From Flavobacteriales bacterium (GTDB lineage: Bacteria; Bacteroidota; Bacteroidia; Flavobacteriales_D; Parvicellaceae): a stretch of 11,633 nucleotides of DNA. The number at the start of each line of letters is the position of its first letter. Within the stretch, counting starts at the first letter, position 1. Made by a program: the position numbers and the translations under genes. Below are positions 1 to 7,040 of this stretch, piece by piece. A model generated the notes under the pieces. That model was not told where the DNA came from, searched no databases, and worked only from the letters and a program-made list of their open reading frames with translations. Location of the stretch: assembly GCA_026993705.1 (NCBI GenBank), contig JALWSJ010000398.1:1-11633 (forward strand), written 5' to 3'.

Positions 1-2
1 AA

Positions 3-44
3 GCTGCTTTAGGAGCTTGGATGGGAAAACCATTGCATATCTAA
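3..44 (+). CDS. Possible C-terminal end of an upstream gene (partial)
   Basis: Reading from base 3 gives 13 codons ending AALGAWMGKPLHI and a TAA stop at 42-44. The composition looks like a protein C-terminus, and the structured repeat begins 5 nt after the stop. This parallels the second repeat copy, which begins 11 nt after the stop of the efflux adaptor gene. The fragment is too short to assign to a family, and another frame (from base 2) is also open here. The coding call therefore rests on context and is weak. Confidence 0.35.
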   Translation, partial: AALGAWMGKPLHI

Positions 45-49
45 CATTT

Positions 50-222
50 GGGCGTTCCCCCAAAACAGAAAAAGCACATACCCTATCGGGATACGTGCTT
101 TTTCTGTTTTGGGGTCGGGCTATCCGTTATATCTTTTGTGTTGCATATACGCAACAACACAAAAGGATGCCACTTCTATCCCTAACGCGTATTGAATAAT
201 GAAATGCAGATAAGTGGACTTT
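50..222 (+). repeat. Structured intergenic repeat, copy 1 (two hairpins with conserved linkers)
   Basis: This copy shares its layout with the inverted copy at 9231-9411. In order it has: GGGCGTT followed by hairpin A (58-77 paired with 95-114, 20 perfect bp); the linker GGGGTCGGGCTATC (111-124); hairpin B (133-143 paired with 155-165, 11 perfect bp, 11-nt loop CATATACGCAA); the block TTCTATCCCTAACGCG (174-189); and a tail matching TGAAAT...GCAGA...AAGTGGA(C/T)TTT (200-222). The 5' GCGTT (52-56) can also pair with AACGC (184-188), which would close a junction around both hairpins. Arm sequences differ between copies but pairing is kept, so structure appears to be conserved. No transposase is nearby. 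I have an impression that similar elements occur between genes in other Bacteroidota, but I know no formal name for it. Confidence 0.85.
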
Positions 223-234
223 ACTACAATAAAA

Positions 235-1104
235 ATGAAAAAATTAACACTCATAACAATCATTCTTTTTCCATTTTTTATAGTCGGACAAAATGATTCT
301 GTAAAAAAAATAAATTCGCTGAAAGACGATGCATACCTTCATCCCGTTGACTGTATAACTCCATATACATTAAAGAAAGGAGAATGGATTTATGCCCAAT
401 CGTTGCAAACACTTCCTTTCCCCAGTTGGGCATTCGTAGGGATTACCGATAACCTAACAGCCCAAATTGACTTTTTACCTTGGATTTTCGGAGCTTTCAC
501 CAATTTAAAGAAACCAATACCAAGCCTCAATTTCAGGTATAGATTCAATCATCAAAAAGGACGAATACCTACATTAGCCATAGAAGCTATGTTTGTTCAT
601 TTTTGGGACACACTACAACGATTTAAAACCCCAACCTTAAACGTATGGGAAAAGGGTTCTTATTTTCATCTTAAACCCGTAATAGGTTACACATTAAAAA
701 ACAAATGGAATTTTAACCTATCGTCAGGAATTGATTACATTGGTGAATTAATTATGCAGAATAATGATTCATTACATTTTCAAACAAAAACATTCTCAAA
801 GAGTTGGAATCCTAATCTCTCATTCGGTATAGATTACAGACCATCCGATTGGATTAGCTATCATATAGGTTACACGTACGGCTCTACCTTAACTTATCTT
901 GAAAATGTACCTCGCAAAATACAAATCACCTACGGATTCCGAATAGCTCCGTTTTACAAAAACAGATTCGCAGTTTTAAGAAATTTAAGGGTAGAACTTG
1001 TTGCCATAAATGGATATTTTCCTGACATAAAAGCAAAACAATCTTTTCCTCTCCCTCTATTTCCTTATTTCTATTGGCAATGGAAAGGAAAAAAGAAAAA
1101 ATAA
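235..1104 (+). CDS. Predicted outer-membrane beta-barrel protein of unknown function
   Basis: The 289-residue protein begins with a signal peptide: two lysines, a hydrophobic stretch (LTLITIILFPFFIV) and a likely cut after the GQ that follows. The rest has alternating polar and aromatic residues in short strands such as LNFRYRF, LSFGIDYRP and YHIGYTYGS, as in an outer-membrane barrel. I see no catalytic motif and recognise no named family. I chose the ATG at 235 over the in-frame GTG at 214 because the GTG lies inside the structured repeat and would put seven extra residues before the signal peptide. The next gene starts 24 nt downstream on the same strand, in the same frame, and encodes an RND-type exporter. 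That suggests an operon and a possible role as outer-membrane partner of the exporter, which is inference. The C-terminus is very basic (KGKKKK), which is unusual for a barrel that ends on its last strand. Confidence 0.8.
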   Translation: MKKLTLITIILFPFFIVGQNDSVKKINSLKDDAYLHPVDCITPYTLKKGEWIYAQSLQTLPFPSWAFVGITDNLTAQIDFLPWIFGAFTNLKKPIPSLNFRYRFNHQKGRIPTLAIEAMFVHFWDTLQRFKTPTLNVWEKGSYFHLKPVIGYTLKNKWNFNLSSGIDYIGELIMQNNDSLHFQTKTFSKSWNPNLSFGIDYRPSDWISYHIGYTYGSTLTYLENVPRKIQITYGFRIAPFYKNRFAVLRNLRVELVAINGYFPDIKAKQSFPLPLFPYFYWQWKGKKKK

Positions 1105-1128
1105 TTCATCGAAAAAAACAAACAAAAT

Positions 1129-3219
1129 TTGAATACATCGTTTCTACATAACACTGCTGAGAAATTAATTTTACACAAAAAACTCCTGTTTGCGATTGTA
1201 ATTTTATTAGAAATTGTATCGGCTTCTTTCATACGCCTTCCCAAAATTGAGCAACCGATGGACGGTTTTGGAATTGAAACCAACCGATTCTACTTATCAG
1301 GAAAAAAAATCGCTTCGTTTTTTGATGTTACCGACTTTGTAGAACTCAAAATAAACCCCGATTTATCGGCTAATACCCAAGAAGTTTTTGAAAGTATAGA
1401 AGAATTAGAACACCAACTTACCGAAGTTTTCACAGGAGTTTCAGTCAACTCTATCCATCAATCCAAACGCTTATTCAAAAATGAAATTAAAACAAAAATA
1501 CCGATTGACTCTACTTTAAAAAAAGCATCTACCCTCCCCGTTGTTGACAATCTTATTTCTAAAGACCAAACTTCCTTTCTCTTTGTTTTAAAATTAGACT
1601 CAACCCACAATTTTAATTTACAACGGTTCAATAACATCGTCAACCGTACATACAAAGGCATAAAAGAAATTAAAAGTCTTAGTCATTTTCATATCGAACA
1701 AGCCATTACTAGTGCTTTGCAACACGATATTATTCTACTCAGCGTGGTTATTCTTCTGATTTTTACGCTAATTGTATACTACGCTTTTAAAGACGTAAAA
1801 GCATTATTATATACACTACTCATTATTTTATTTTCAATTATTCCTACCCTATTTTTACTTACTGTCTTACAAATAAACATAAACTTAATTACAGCATTAA
1901 GTATTCCTGTTATACTGATTCTATCCCTTGCAGATGCTATTCATTTACTTTCTGGTTACTTTCAAAGTAAGCAAAATAATAGAGACGATAAACTAAAAGA
2001 GAGCATACAAAAATACGTCGTTCCTTCTTTTTTCACCTCGCTGACTACAGCCATCGCTTTTAGTTCGTTCCTATTGAGTAGCATTCCAAATATTACAGAC
2101 TTTGGCATCATTATCTCTATTTCTGTTTTGATTTCATTTTTCGTCACTTATTTAGCTTCACCGTATTTAATTTTGCAAATCGAAACACATCCATTACCAC
2201 AACATTTTTTTGTTCGATTTCTTAACTTTTTAAACCATTATAAAAGACAATTTACTTATGCTTTTATCGGTCTGCCCATCTTAGCTTTAGTGTTTTACGA
2301 TCAACTAAAGTTTAATACAGACTTTGATTCTTTTGTTCCCAAGAATGCAGAAATTTTTGCCAACAAAAAAGAGTTTATTTCCAATTTTGATTCTCAACTA
2401 TCAATAACCATTGTACTGAAGAAAAGAGAAGAGACTTTACCTAAAAAACACAAGGAAATGAAACGCGAAATATTAAAAATAACGCAAGAACTCAAGCAAA
2501 TAGAAAATATAGGCACTGTAAAATCCGTAGCAGACCTTGATGCATTAAAAAAACGTTTTGGTATCTTATCTAACTTTATAAAAATATCGAGCAGAAGAAA
2601 TCCATACCAAAGTAAAAATAGGGATGCTTATCGATTTGAAATACGATTAAAGGACTTGAGTAAACTGAACGAAACTTATCAAAAAATATCTACTCTACTC
2701 AACAACTATCAAAACGATTTTGAAGTTTACACATTTAGCAAAGCTCTTCTCATTAGCGACATTGATAGAGGGTTAGCAAAATCATTATTTCAATCCATTT
2801 TGTTTTCTATTGTATTTATTTTTATTACACTACTCATCTTCACCCGTTCTATGAGCATCACCTTCATTAGTCTCTTGGTCAATCTTATTCCTCTGTCTTC
2901 TATTGTTATTCTCTTCTATCTATTTGACTTGGACTTAAATATTCTTTCAGCCGTTATTTCAGTAGTTTGTTTAGGCCTAATCGTTGACGACACTATACAT
3001 ATCGTTTATCAAAAAGCTATACTAAAAGAAAATAACCTAGACTTAGGCTTTGGAATTATTGCTACTTCTTTAGTGCTTATTTTAGGTTTTGCTACTTTTG
3101 GTATAAGTAATTTTATTCCTGTTCAAATCTTTGGCTGGGTTTCTTCTGCCGTATTCTTTATTACCTTGATAGCTGATTTGACGTTGCTTCCTTTTTTGCT
3201 TGAAAAAATTAGAAAGTAA
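1129..3219 (+). CDS. RND-superfamily exporter, HAE3/MMPL type
   Basis: The 696-residue inner-membrane protein has the duplicated RND plan. TM1 is at about 18-35, followed by a periplasmic loop to about 199 and TM2-6 (200-348). TM7 is at about 374-391, followed by a second loop to about 550 and TM8-12 (552-690). Each half carries the equivalent TM motif: LADAIHL with Asp269, and IVDDTIHI with Asp620/621. These are the usual proton-relay positions. The second loop opens with FNTDFDSFVPKN, close to the D-x-D-S-F-hydrophobic-P signature of this family. The family (COG1033-like) exports lipids or other hydrophobic molecules, but the substrate cannot be read here. The start is a TTG: no ATG occurs before residue 44, starting there would remove TM1, and the frame is closed by the upstream gene's TAA at 1102-1104. 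It probably forms an operon with the preceding beta-barrel gene. Confidence 0.9.
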   Translation: MNTSFLHNTAEKLILHKKLLFAIVILLEIVSASFIRLPKIEQPMDGFGIETNRFYLSGKKIASFFDVTDFVELKINPDLSANTQEVFESIEELEHQLTEVFTGVSVNSIHQSKRLFKNEIKTKIPIDSTLKKASTLPVVDNLISKDQTSFLFVLKLDSTHNFNLQRFNNIVNRTYKGIKEIKSLSHFHIEQAITSALQHDIILLSVVILLIFTLIVYYAFKDVKALLYTLLIILFSIIPTLFLLTVLQININLITALSIPVILILSLADAIHLLSGYFQSKQNNRDDKLKESIQKYVVPSFFTSLTTAIAFSSFLLSSIPNITDFGIIISISVLISFFVTYLASPYLILQIETHPLPQHFFVRFLNFLNHYKRQFTYAFIGLPILALVFYDQLKFNTDFDSFVPKNAEIFANKKEFISNFDSQLSITIVLKKREETLPKKHKEMKREILKITQELKQIENIGTVKSVADLDALKKRFGILSNFIKISSRRNPYQSKNRDAYRFEIRLKDLSKLNETYQKISTLLNNYQNDFEVYTFSKALLISDIDRGLAKSLFQSILFSIVFIFITLLIFTRSMSITFISLLVNLIPLSSIVILFYLFDLDLNILSAVISVVCLGLIVDDTIHIVYQKAILKENNLDLGFGIIATSLVLILGFATFGISNFIPVQIFGWVSSAVFFITLIADLTLLPFLLEKIRK

Positions 3220-3231
3220 ATTTAACCAACA

Positions 3232-3260
3232 AAAAAGGGGAGCAAATTGCTCCCCTTTTT
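3232..3260. terminator. Bidirectional intrinsic terminator
   Basis: A perfect 12-bp stem (3232-3243 with 3249-3260) has a GGGGAGC/GCTCCCC core, a 5-nt AAATT loop, an A-run on the left and a T-run on the right. It lies 12 nt after the exporter stop and 21 nt beyond the stop of the convergent gene. It can therefore end transcription in both directions. Confidence 0.93.
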
Positions 3261-3281
3261 ACCTTAGCTTAAAGTTCTCTA

Positions 3282-6200
3282 CTATTGTTTCAACAATCGT
3301 TTAACAATCGTTTTACCTTCTCTATTCGTAATTTTCAGCATGTAAACTCCGTTTTCTGCATCCGTTGCATTAATCGAGTGAACTTTAGAGAAAACTGATG
3401 AAGAAGCAACTTGTTCGCCTAACACATTGTAAAGTACATAAGTTACCGCTTGAGAAGCTGATAATGTAAATACTCCGTTAGATGGATTTGGCGATACAGC
3501 AACAATACCTCCGTTAAATTCTTTAACCGATACATTTTGTACGGTATAGTTATTACTTCCACTACAACCATTGAAGGCTGTCATTATCACTGTGTAAACT
3601 CCATTTTCTGTTGGAGTATAAGTCTGATTAGTTGCTCCTGGTATAGTATCACCGTTTAATAACCATTGGTAAGCATCTCCTTCAGTACAAACTAAATCTC
3701 CTCCGACAACGGTTATAGAAACGATTGGATTAACTTTTACGGATAACGTCAAGGTTACTGTACTATCACAACCTGTAGCATTTGTAAACACCTCTGTATA
3801 AGTTCCTGTTGAAGTCAAGACTTGACTACCGAAATAGTACAATTCTCCGCTACAAATCTCATCAACCACCATTGTGTCGGTGGCAGTACCAACGTTTACA
3901 ACCATTGTTACCGTGCTATCACAACCTAAAACACTTTGGAAGGTTTCTGTATAAGTACCTGCTTGTGTAATTGTTTGCGAACCAAACACTATACTGTTTC
4001 CATCGCACATGGCTTCATTTACCAAAGTATCGAATGGTAATTGTACATTCAATTCTAAGGTTACCATACTATCACAACCGTTTTCACTTTGTAAAGACTC
4101 TGTATAAGTTCCTGCTTGGTAATAATAAACACCACCAAATAATACAGAATCTCCTAAACAAACTGTTTGTTCAATCGTGTTGATCATACTTGGTAATACA
4201 TGAACATGATATTCTACAAGACTATCACAACCTCCTGCATTGATTAATGTATCGTTATAAACTCCTGATTGAGTAATACTCATACCATTTATAACAATGC
4301 TATCATTTGAGCAAATCGTATCGAACACAACTGCTGATGTAGGCTGTACAACTTCTAAGGTCATTTCCACGATACTATCACAACCGCCACTTGCTGTAAA
4401 AGTTTCTACATAAACACCGGTTTGCGTTAATACTTGCGAACCAAAGATAACACTATCACCACCACAAATAATATCTTCAACTTGAAGTGTATCGGTAGCA
4501 CCAACAATCAAATTCAATGTAGAGATGCTATCACAACCATTTGTACCTTGGAAAGTTTCCGAATACGTTCCCGATTGGTAATATGCAAAACCACCGAATA
4601 CAACACTATCACCCGTACAGATAAACTCTGTCATCGTAGTTGTTTCAACTGGTTTTACAAATAAGTTTAACTTAATTATACTATCGCAACCATTTGCCGA
4701 AACCAAAGAATCGTAATATACACCTGTTTGGCTATATGTTTGACCATTAAAAGAATAAGGAGAGTTAGCACAAGTAGTATCAGCTATTTCCGTTACTACT
4801 GACGGAAGTACCGTTACATTTACCGTTACAAGACTATCACATCCACCTAGATTCATTAAATTAAAAGTATAAACTCCCGTAGAGTCAAAACTCTCGTAAG
4901 AATTTCCAATCATGATAGAATCTCCCGCACAAATTGTTTGGTTAATAGAAACACTATCCGATTGAATATTTGTAACGGTAACTACATTTGAACTAACTGT
5001 TCCTCCACAAGTTCCTGTTGTGTAGTAATCTGCTGTAATAACCGTTGTTGCTGTGGAGTCATTAACAGCGAAAACATAGGTTAGCGAATCACCTCCTACT
5101 GCTACTCCATTGTTATACCACTGAATGCTTCCGTTTGCAGGTGCTACTGACGCCATTGCATTCACGGTATCACCAATACAAGCTGACATAGAAGTAACAG
5201 AAACTGAAACACTTCCTGTCGAATCGTTAATAACAACCGTTACAGTATCTGAATTTTCGCAACCATTCACATCTACTCCTGTAACCACAAATTCCATTGT
5301 TGAATCTGGAACAAAGGCTACAGAATCTTGTACATTATTACTCCATAAATAAGAATTTGCTCCTTGTCCGTATAAAATAACCGAAGAACCGTTACAAATG
5401 GTGTCTTGAGAAGCATTTGCCGTAACGTTAGGAAGCGGATTAACCGATAATTCTAAAGTAACAATACTATCACAACCATTGATGTTTTGAAAAGTTTCTT
5501 GGTAAGTTCCTGCCGTTGTCAACGTTTGAGAACCAAACACAAAAGAATCTCCCATACAAATACTATCAGAAACAGTAATCGAATCATTTGGAATAACCGT
5601 AAGTGTAATTGCGTTAGAAACTACCGTTGTACCACAAGTTGAAGATGAAGTTACTTCACAAGTAATTACATCTCCATTATTTGTGAAATTAGCTAACGAA
5701 TTATACGTCTGCAACCCTGTTCCAACATTATTACCGTTTCTTTTCCATTGAAAAGTAGGACTCATACCTCCATTGGTTACCGCAGCAGTAAAAGAAGTAC
5801 CTTGCCCTTCACATAGAATTGAATCTGGTGTTGAAATTGTAATGGTTGGTACAACTGTATTCTGCACAATTACTTTTACTGAATCTTCTCCTAAGCATCC
5901 GTTGGCATCTTCTCCCAACACAACATAAGTTGTTGTAGTTGATGGCGATACATAAGAGCTATCATTTACATTGTTACTCCAAACATAAACCACTCCACCT
6001 GTTGCGTATAGCAATACCGAATCTCCCGAACACATAAGACCTGAAGATGCTACAGCAGTAATATTCGGAAGTGGATTAACCGTTAGGTTATAAACGATTA
6101 AACTGTCACAACCTCCCATATTTTGAAGTGTATCGTAATATGTTCCTGCTTGACTTAAATAATTTCCATTAAACAAAACGCTATCTCCCGCACAAATAGA

Positions 6201-6848
6201 GTTGTTCAAATTCGTTGTATCGTTTGTACAAGGAATATGACAAGAAGAAGAGTGCATCCCAATATTTGAAAAATCATTCACAGGAAAACCATTCCACTCA
6301 ACAGAGGGATCAAAAGAAAGCGGTGCAGGAACACCTTGCTGAACTAAAGGCTTTCTGCGAAGAGTTCTATCTTTTGTTGACACTCCGTTACCTGTCCAAC
6401 CTCCACTTCCCGGGTTTTGACCAATAACACCGATAACATCTATATCTTGTGGAAATGTTGTATTTACTAAAGTAATAGCATCATTTCCATTAAACGATAT
6501 GTATCCGGTAATTGTATCAGCTAGAGCTTTCAAACCGGGAGTAGCAAAGGAATGTACAATAACATAAACACTATCAGGTGCTAACATTCCGTTTAATTGT
6601 AGTCCGCCACTTAAACCACCGCTGGGGATAGAAGCTCCGTTAGGAAATAAATAAACCTTATAATTGGACAAATCTATTGCTTGATTAGAAGCATTGTAAA
6701 TTTCCAAAGCTTTATTGCTTCCTGAACCTTCTACATATTCCGAAAAGTATAAATCGGAGCAGGGTGTCTGTGCTTTAGCTATATAAAACAAGCCGATTAA
6801 AGCAAACGCTAGTAGTAACTTCGACATCATAATTGTACTGATTTTCAT
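3282..6848 (-). CDS. T9SS-secreted lamin-tail protein with Cys-containing tandem repeats
   Basis: This is a 1188-residue secreted protein. Residues 1-26 form a signal peptide ending AKAQ. Residues 30-203 are a lamin-tail domain (FSEYVEGSGSNKALEIYN, SNYKVYLF, then DRTLRRK near 160). Residues 217-637 contain two copies of a roughly 210-residue A-B-C unit: A is the Cys repeat, B a PKD-like WSNN...NGC domain and C an Ig-like domain. Residues 638-1038 are eight further A units. Each A unit has the pattern C-x-G-D-S...G-x-Y...G-C-D-S, so a disulfide is likely. An Ig-like segment follows (1040-1107). The C-terminus (about 1115-1188) is a type A T9SS sorting domain, with SPNPSNGVF and NGVYMLKI followed by a basic end. 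M1, M7 and M8 are all possible starts, and all leave the signal peptide intact. It is probably a surface adhesin or structural protein, with no catalytic motif seen. A candidate promoter is at 6876-6908. Confidence 0.93.
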   Translation of the reverse strand: MKISTIMMSKLLLAFALIGLFYIAKAQTPCSDLYFSEYVEGSGSNKALEIYNASNQAIDLSNYKVYLFPNGASIPSGGLSGGLQLNGMLAPDSVYVIVHSFATPGLKALADTITGYISFNGNDAITLVNTTFPQDIDVIGVIGQNPGSGGWTGNGVSTKDRTLRRKPLVQQGVPAPLSFDPSVEWNGFPVNDFSNIGMHSSSCHIPCTNDTTNLNNSICAGDSVLFNGNYLSQAGTYYDTLQNMGGCDSLIVYNLTVNPLPNITAVASSGLMCSGDSVLLYATGGVVYVWSNNVNDSSYVSPSTTTTYVVLGEDANGCLGEDSVKVIVQNTVVPTITISTPDSILCEGQGTSFTAAVTNGGMSPTFQWKRNGNNVGTGLQTYNSLANFTNNGDVITCEVTSSSTCGTTVVSNAITLTVIPNDSITVSDSICMGDSFVFGSQTLTTAGTYQETFQNINGCDSIVTLELSVNPLPNVTANASQDTICNGSSVILYGQGANSYLWSNNVQDSVAFVPDSTMEFVVTGVDVNGCENSDTVTVVINDSTGSVSVSVTSMSACIGDTVNAMASVAPANGSIQWYNNGVAVGGDSLTYVFAVNDSTATTVITADYYTTGTCGGTVSSNVVTVTNIQSDSVSINQTICAGDSIMIGNSYESFDSTGVYTFNLMNLGGCDSLVTVNVTVLPSVVTEIADTTCANSPYSFNGQTYSQTGVYYDSLVSANGCDSIIKLNLFVKPVETTTMTEFICTGDSVVFGGFAYYQSGTYSETFQGTNGCDSISTLNLIVGATDTLQVEDIICGGDSVIFGSQVLTQTGVYVETFTASGGCDSIVEMTLEVVQPTSAVVFDTICSNDSIVINGMSITQSGVYNDTLINAGGCDSLVEYHVHVLPSMINTIEQTVCLGDSVLFGGVYYYQAGTYTESLQSENGCDSMVTLELNVQLPFDTLVNEAMCDGNSIVFGSQTITQAGTYTETFQSVLGCDSTVTMVVNVGTATDTMVVDEICSGELYYFGSQVLTSTGTYTEVFTNATGCDSTVTLTLSVKVNPIVSITVVGGDLVCTEGDAYQWLLNGDTIPGATNQTYTPTENGVYTVIMTAFNGCSGSNNYTVQNVSVKEFNGGIVAVSPNPSNGVFTLSASQAVTYVLYNVLGEQVASSSVFSKVHSINATDAENGVYMLKITNREGKTIVKRLLKQ
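3735..4937 (-). repeat. Eight tandem 51-codon repeats within the lamin-tail protein
   Basis: The tetrapeptide GCDS starts at residues 669, 720, 771, 822, 873, 924, 975 and 1026, exactly 51 residues (153 nt) apart each time. At DNA level the plus strand shows a recurring CTATCACAACC-like block. Units are diverged outside the C-x-G-D-S, G-x-Y and GCDS positions, so this is an old array kept in register by the fold. Confidence 0.92.
4938..6200 (-). repeat. Duplicated A-B-C super-unit (about 210 residues each)
   Basis: Residues 217-428 and 429-637 have the same order of modules: a Cys repeat (SIC-x-GDS...GCDS), NPLPN linker, PKD-like domain with YxWSNNV and DxNGC, then an Ig-like domain ending in SNxxT(L/V)T. 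GCDS positions 246, 458 and 669 are 212 and 211 residues apart. This indicates duplication of the whole three-module block before the simple 51-residue array begins. Confidence 0.85.
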
Positions 6849-6875
6849 AATTTTATTTTGATAATTTTTGCAAAG

Positions 6876-6908
6876 GAAAACTATTCTATTTTGTTTTATG
6901 TTAACAAA
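6876..6908 (-). promoter_or_regulatory. Candidate promoter for the lamin-tail protein gene
   Basis: On the minus strand TTTG (6905-6908) is followed after 21 nt by TAGTTTTC (6876-6883). That is 7 of 8 positions of the Bacteroidota TAnnTTTG box, with the last G missing. It would give a leader of roughly 20-25 nt before the start at 6848. Confidence 0.35.
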
Positions 6909-6958
6909 TTATTAAATCTGTCTATTTGTTGTTTATCAACCTTTCCTCCATTAGTGCA

Positions 6959-7020
6959 TTCGTTATAAAAAAGTCAAAACATTTCTATAACCATGAGGTA
7001 TTTTGACTTTTCATAACGAA
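6959..7020 (-). terminator. Hairpin terminator after the PKD-domain protein gene
   Basis: The left arm begins TTCGTTAT (6959-6966) and continues through an A-run to GTCAAAA (6973-6979). It pairs with TTTTGAC (7001-7007), a T-run and ATAACGAA (7013-7020). The stem is about 19 bp with a small asymmetric bulge and a 21-nt loop. Read on the minus strand it begins 20 nt after the stop at 7041, and the upper stem is followed by TTTTTT. It should separate the two T9SS genes into different transcripts. Confidence 0.7.
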
Positions 7021-7040
7021 ATCACTTGCGGATTTAAAGT

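Noticed and set aside
17..199. 60-residue plus-strand ORF
   Set aside because: It runs entirely through the structured repeat, and its codons are hairpin arms and linkers. Its C-terminal MPLLSLTRIE is the translation of the conserved linker block.
214..234. GTG at 214 as the start of the beta-barrel gene
   Set aside because: The GTG is part of the conserved tail of repeat copy 1 (AAGTGGA), and the ATG at 235 gives a clean signal peptide.
3735..4937. CRISPR array or non-coding satellite, because of regularly spaced CTATCACAACC blocks every 153 nt
   Set aside because: The spacing is an in-frame 51-codon period within one long ORF, and the repeated block encodes GCDS. Spacing and divergence do not fit CRISPR.
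3971..5352. Plus-strand ORFs at 3971-4183, 4434-4664 and 5125-5352
   Set aside because: They are antisense to the repeat-rich T9SS gene, arising from its repetitive codon use, with no start context or protein-like features.
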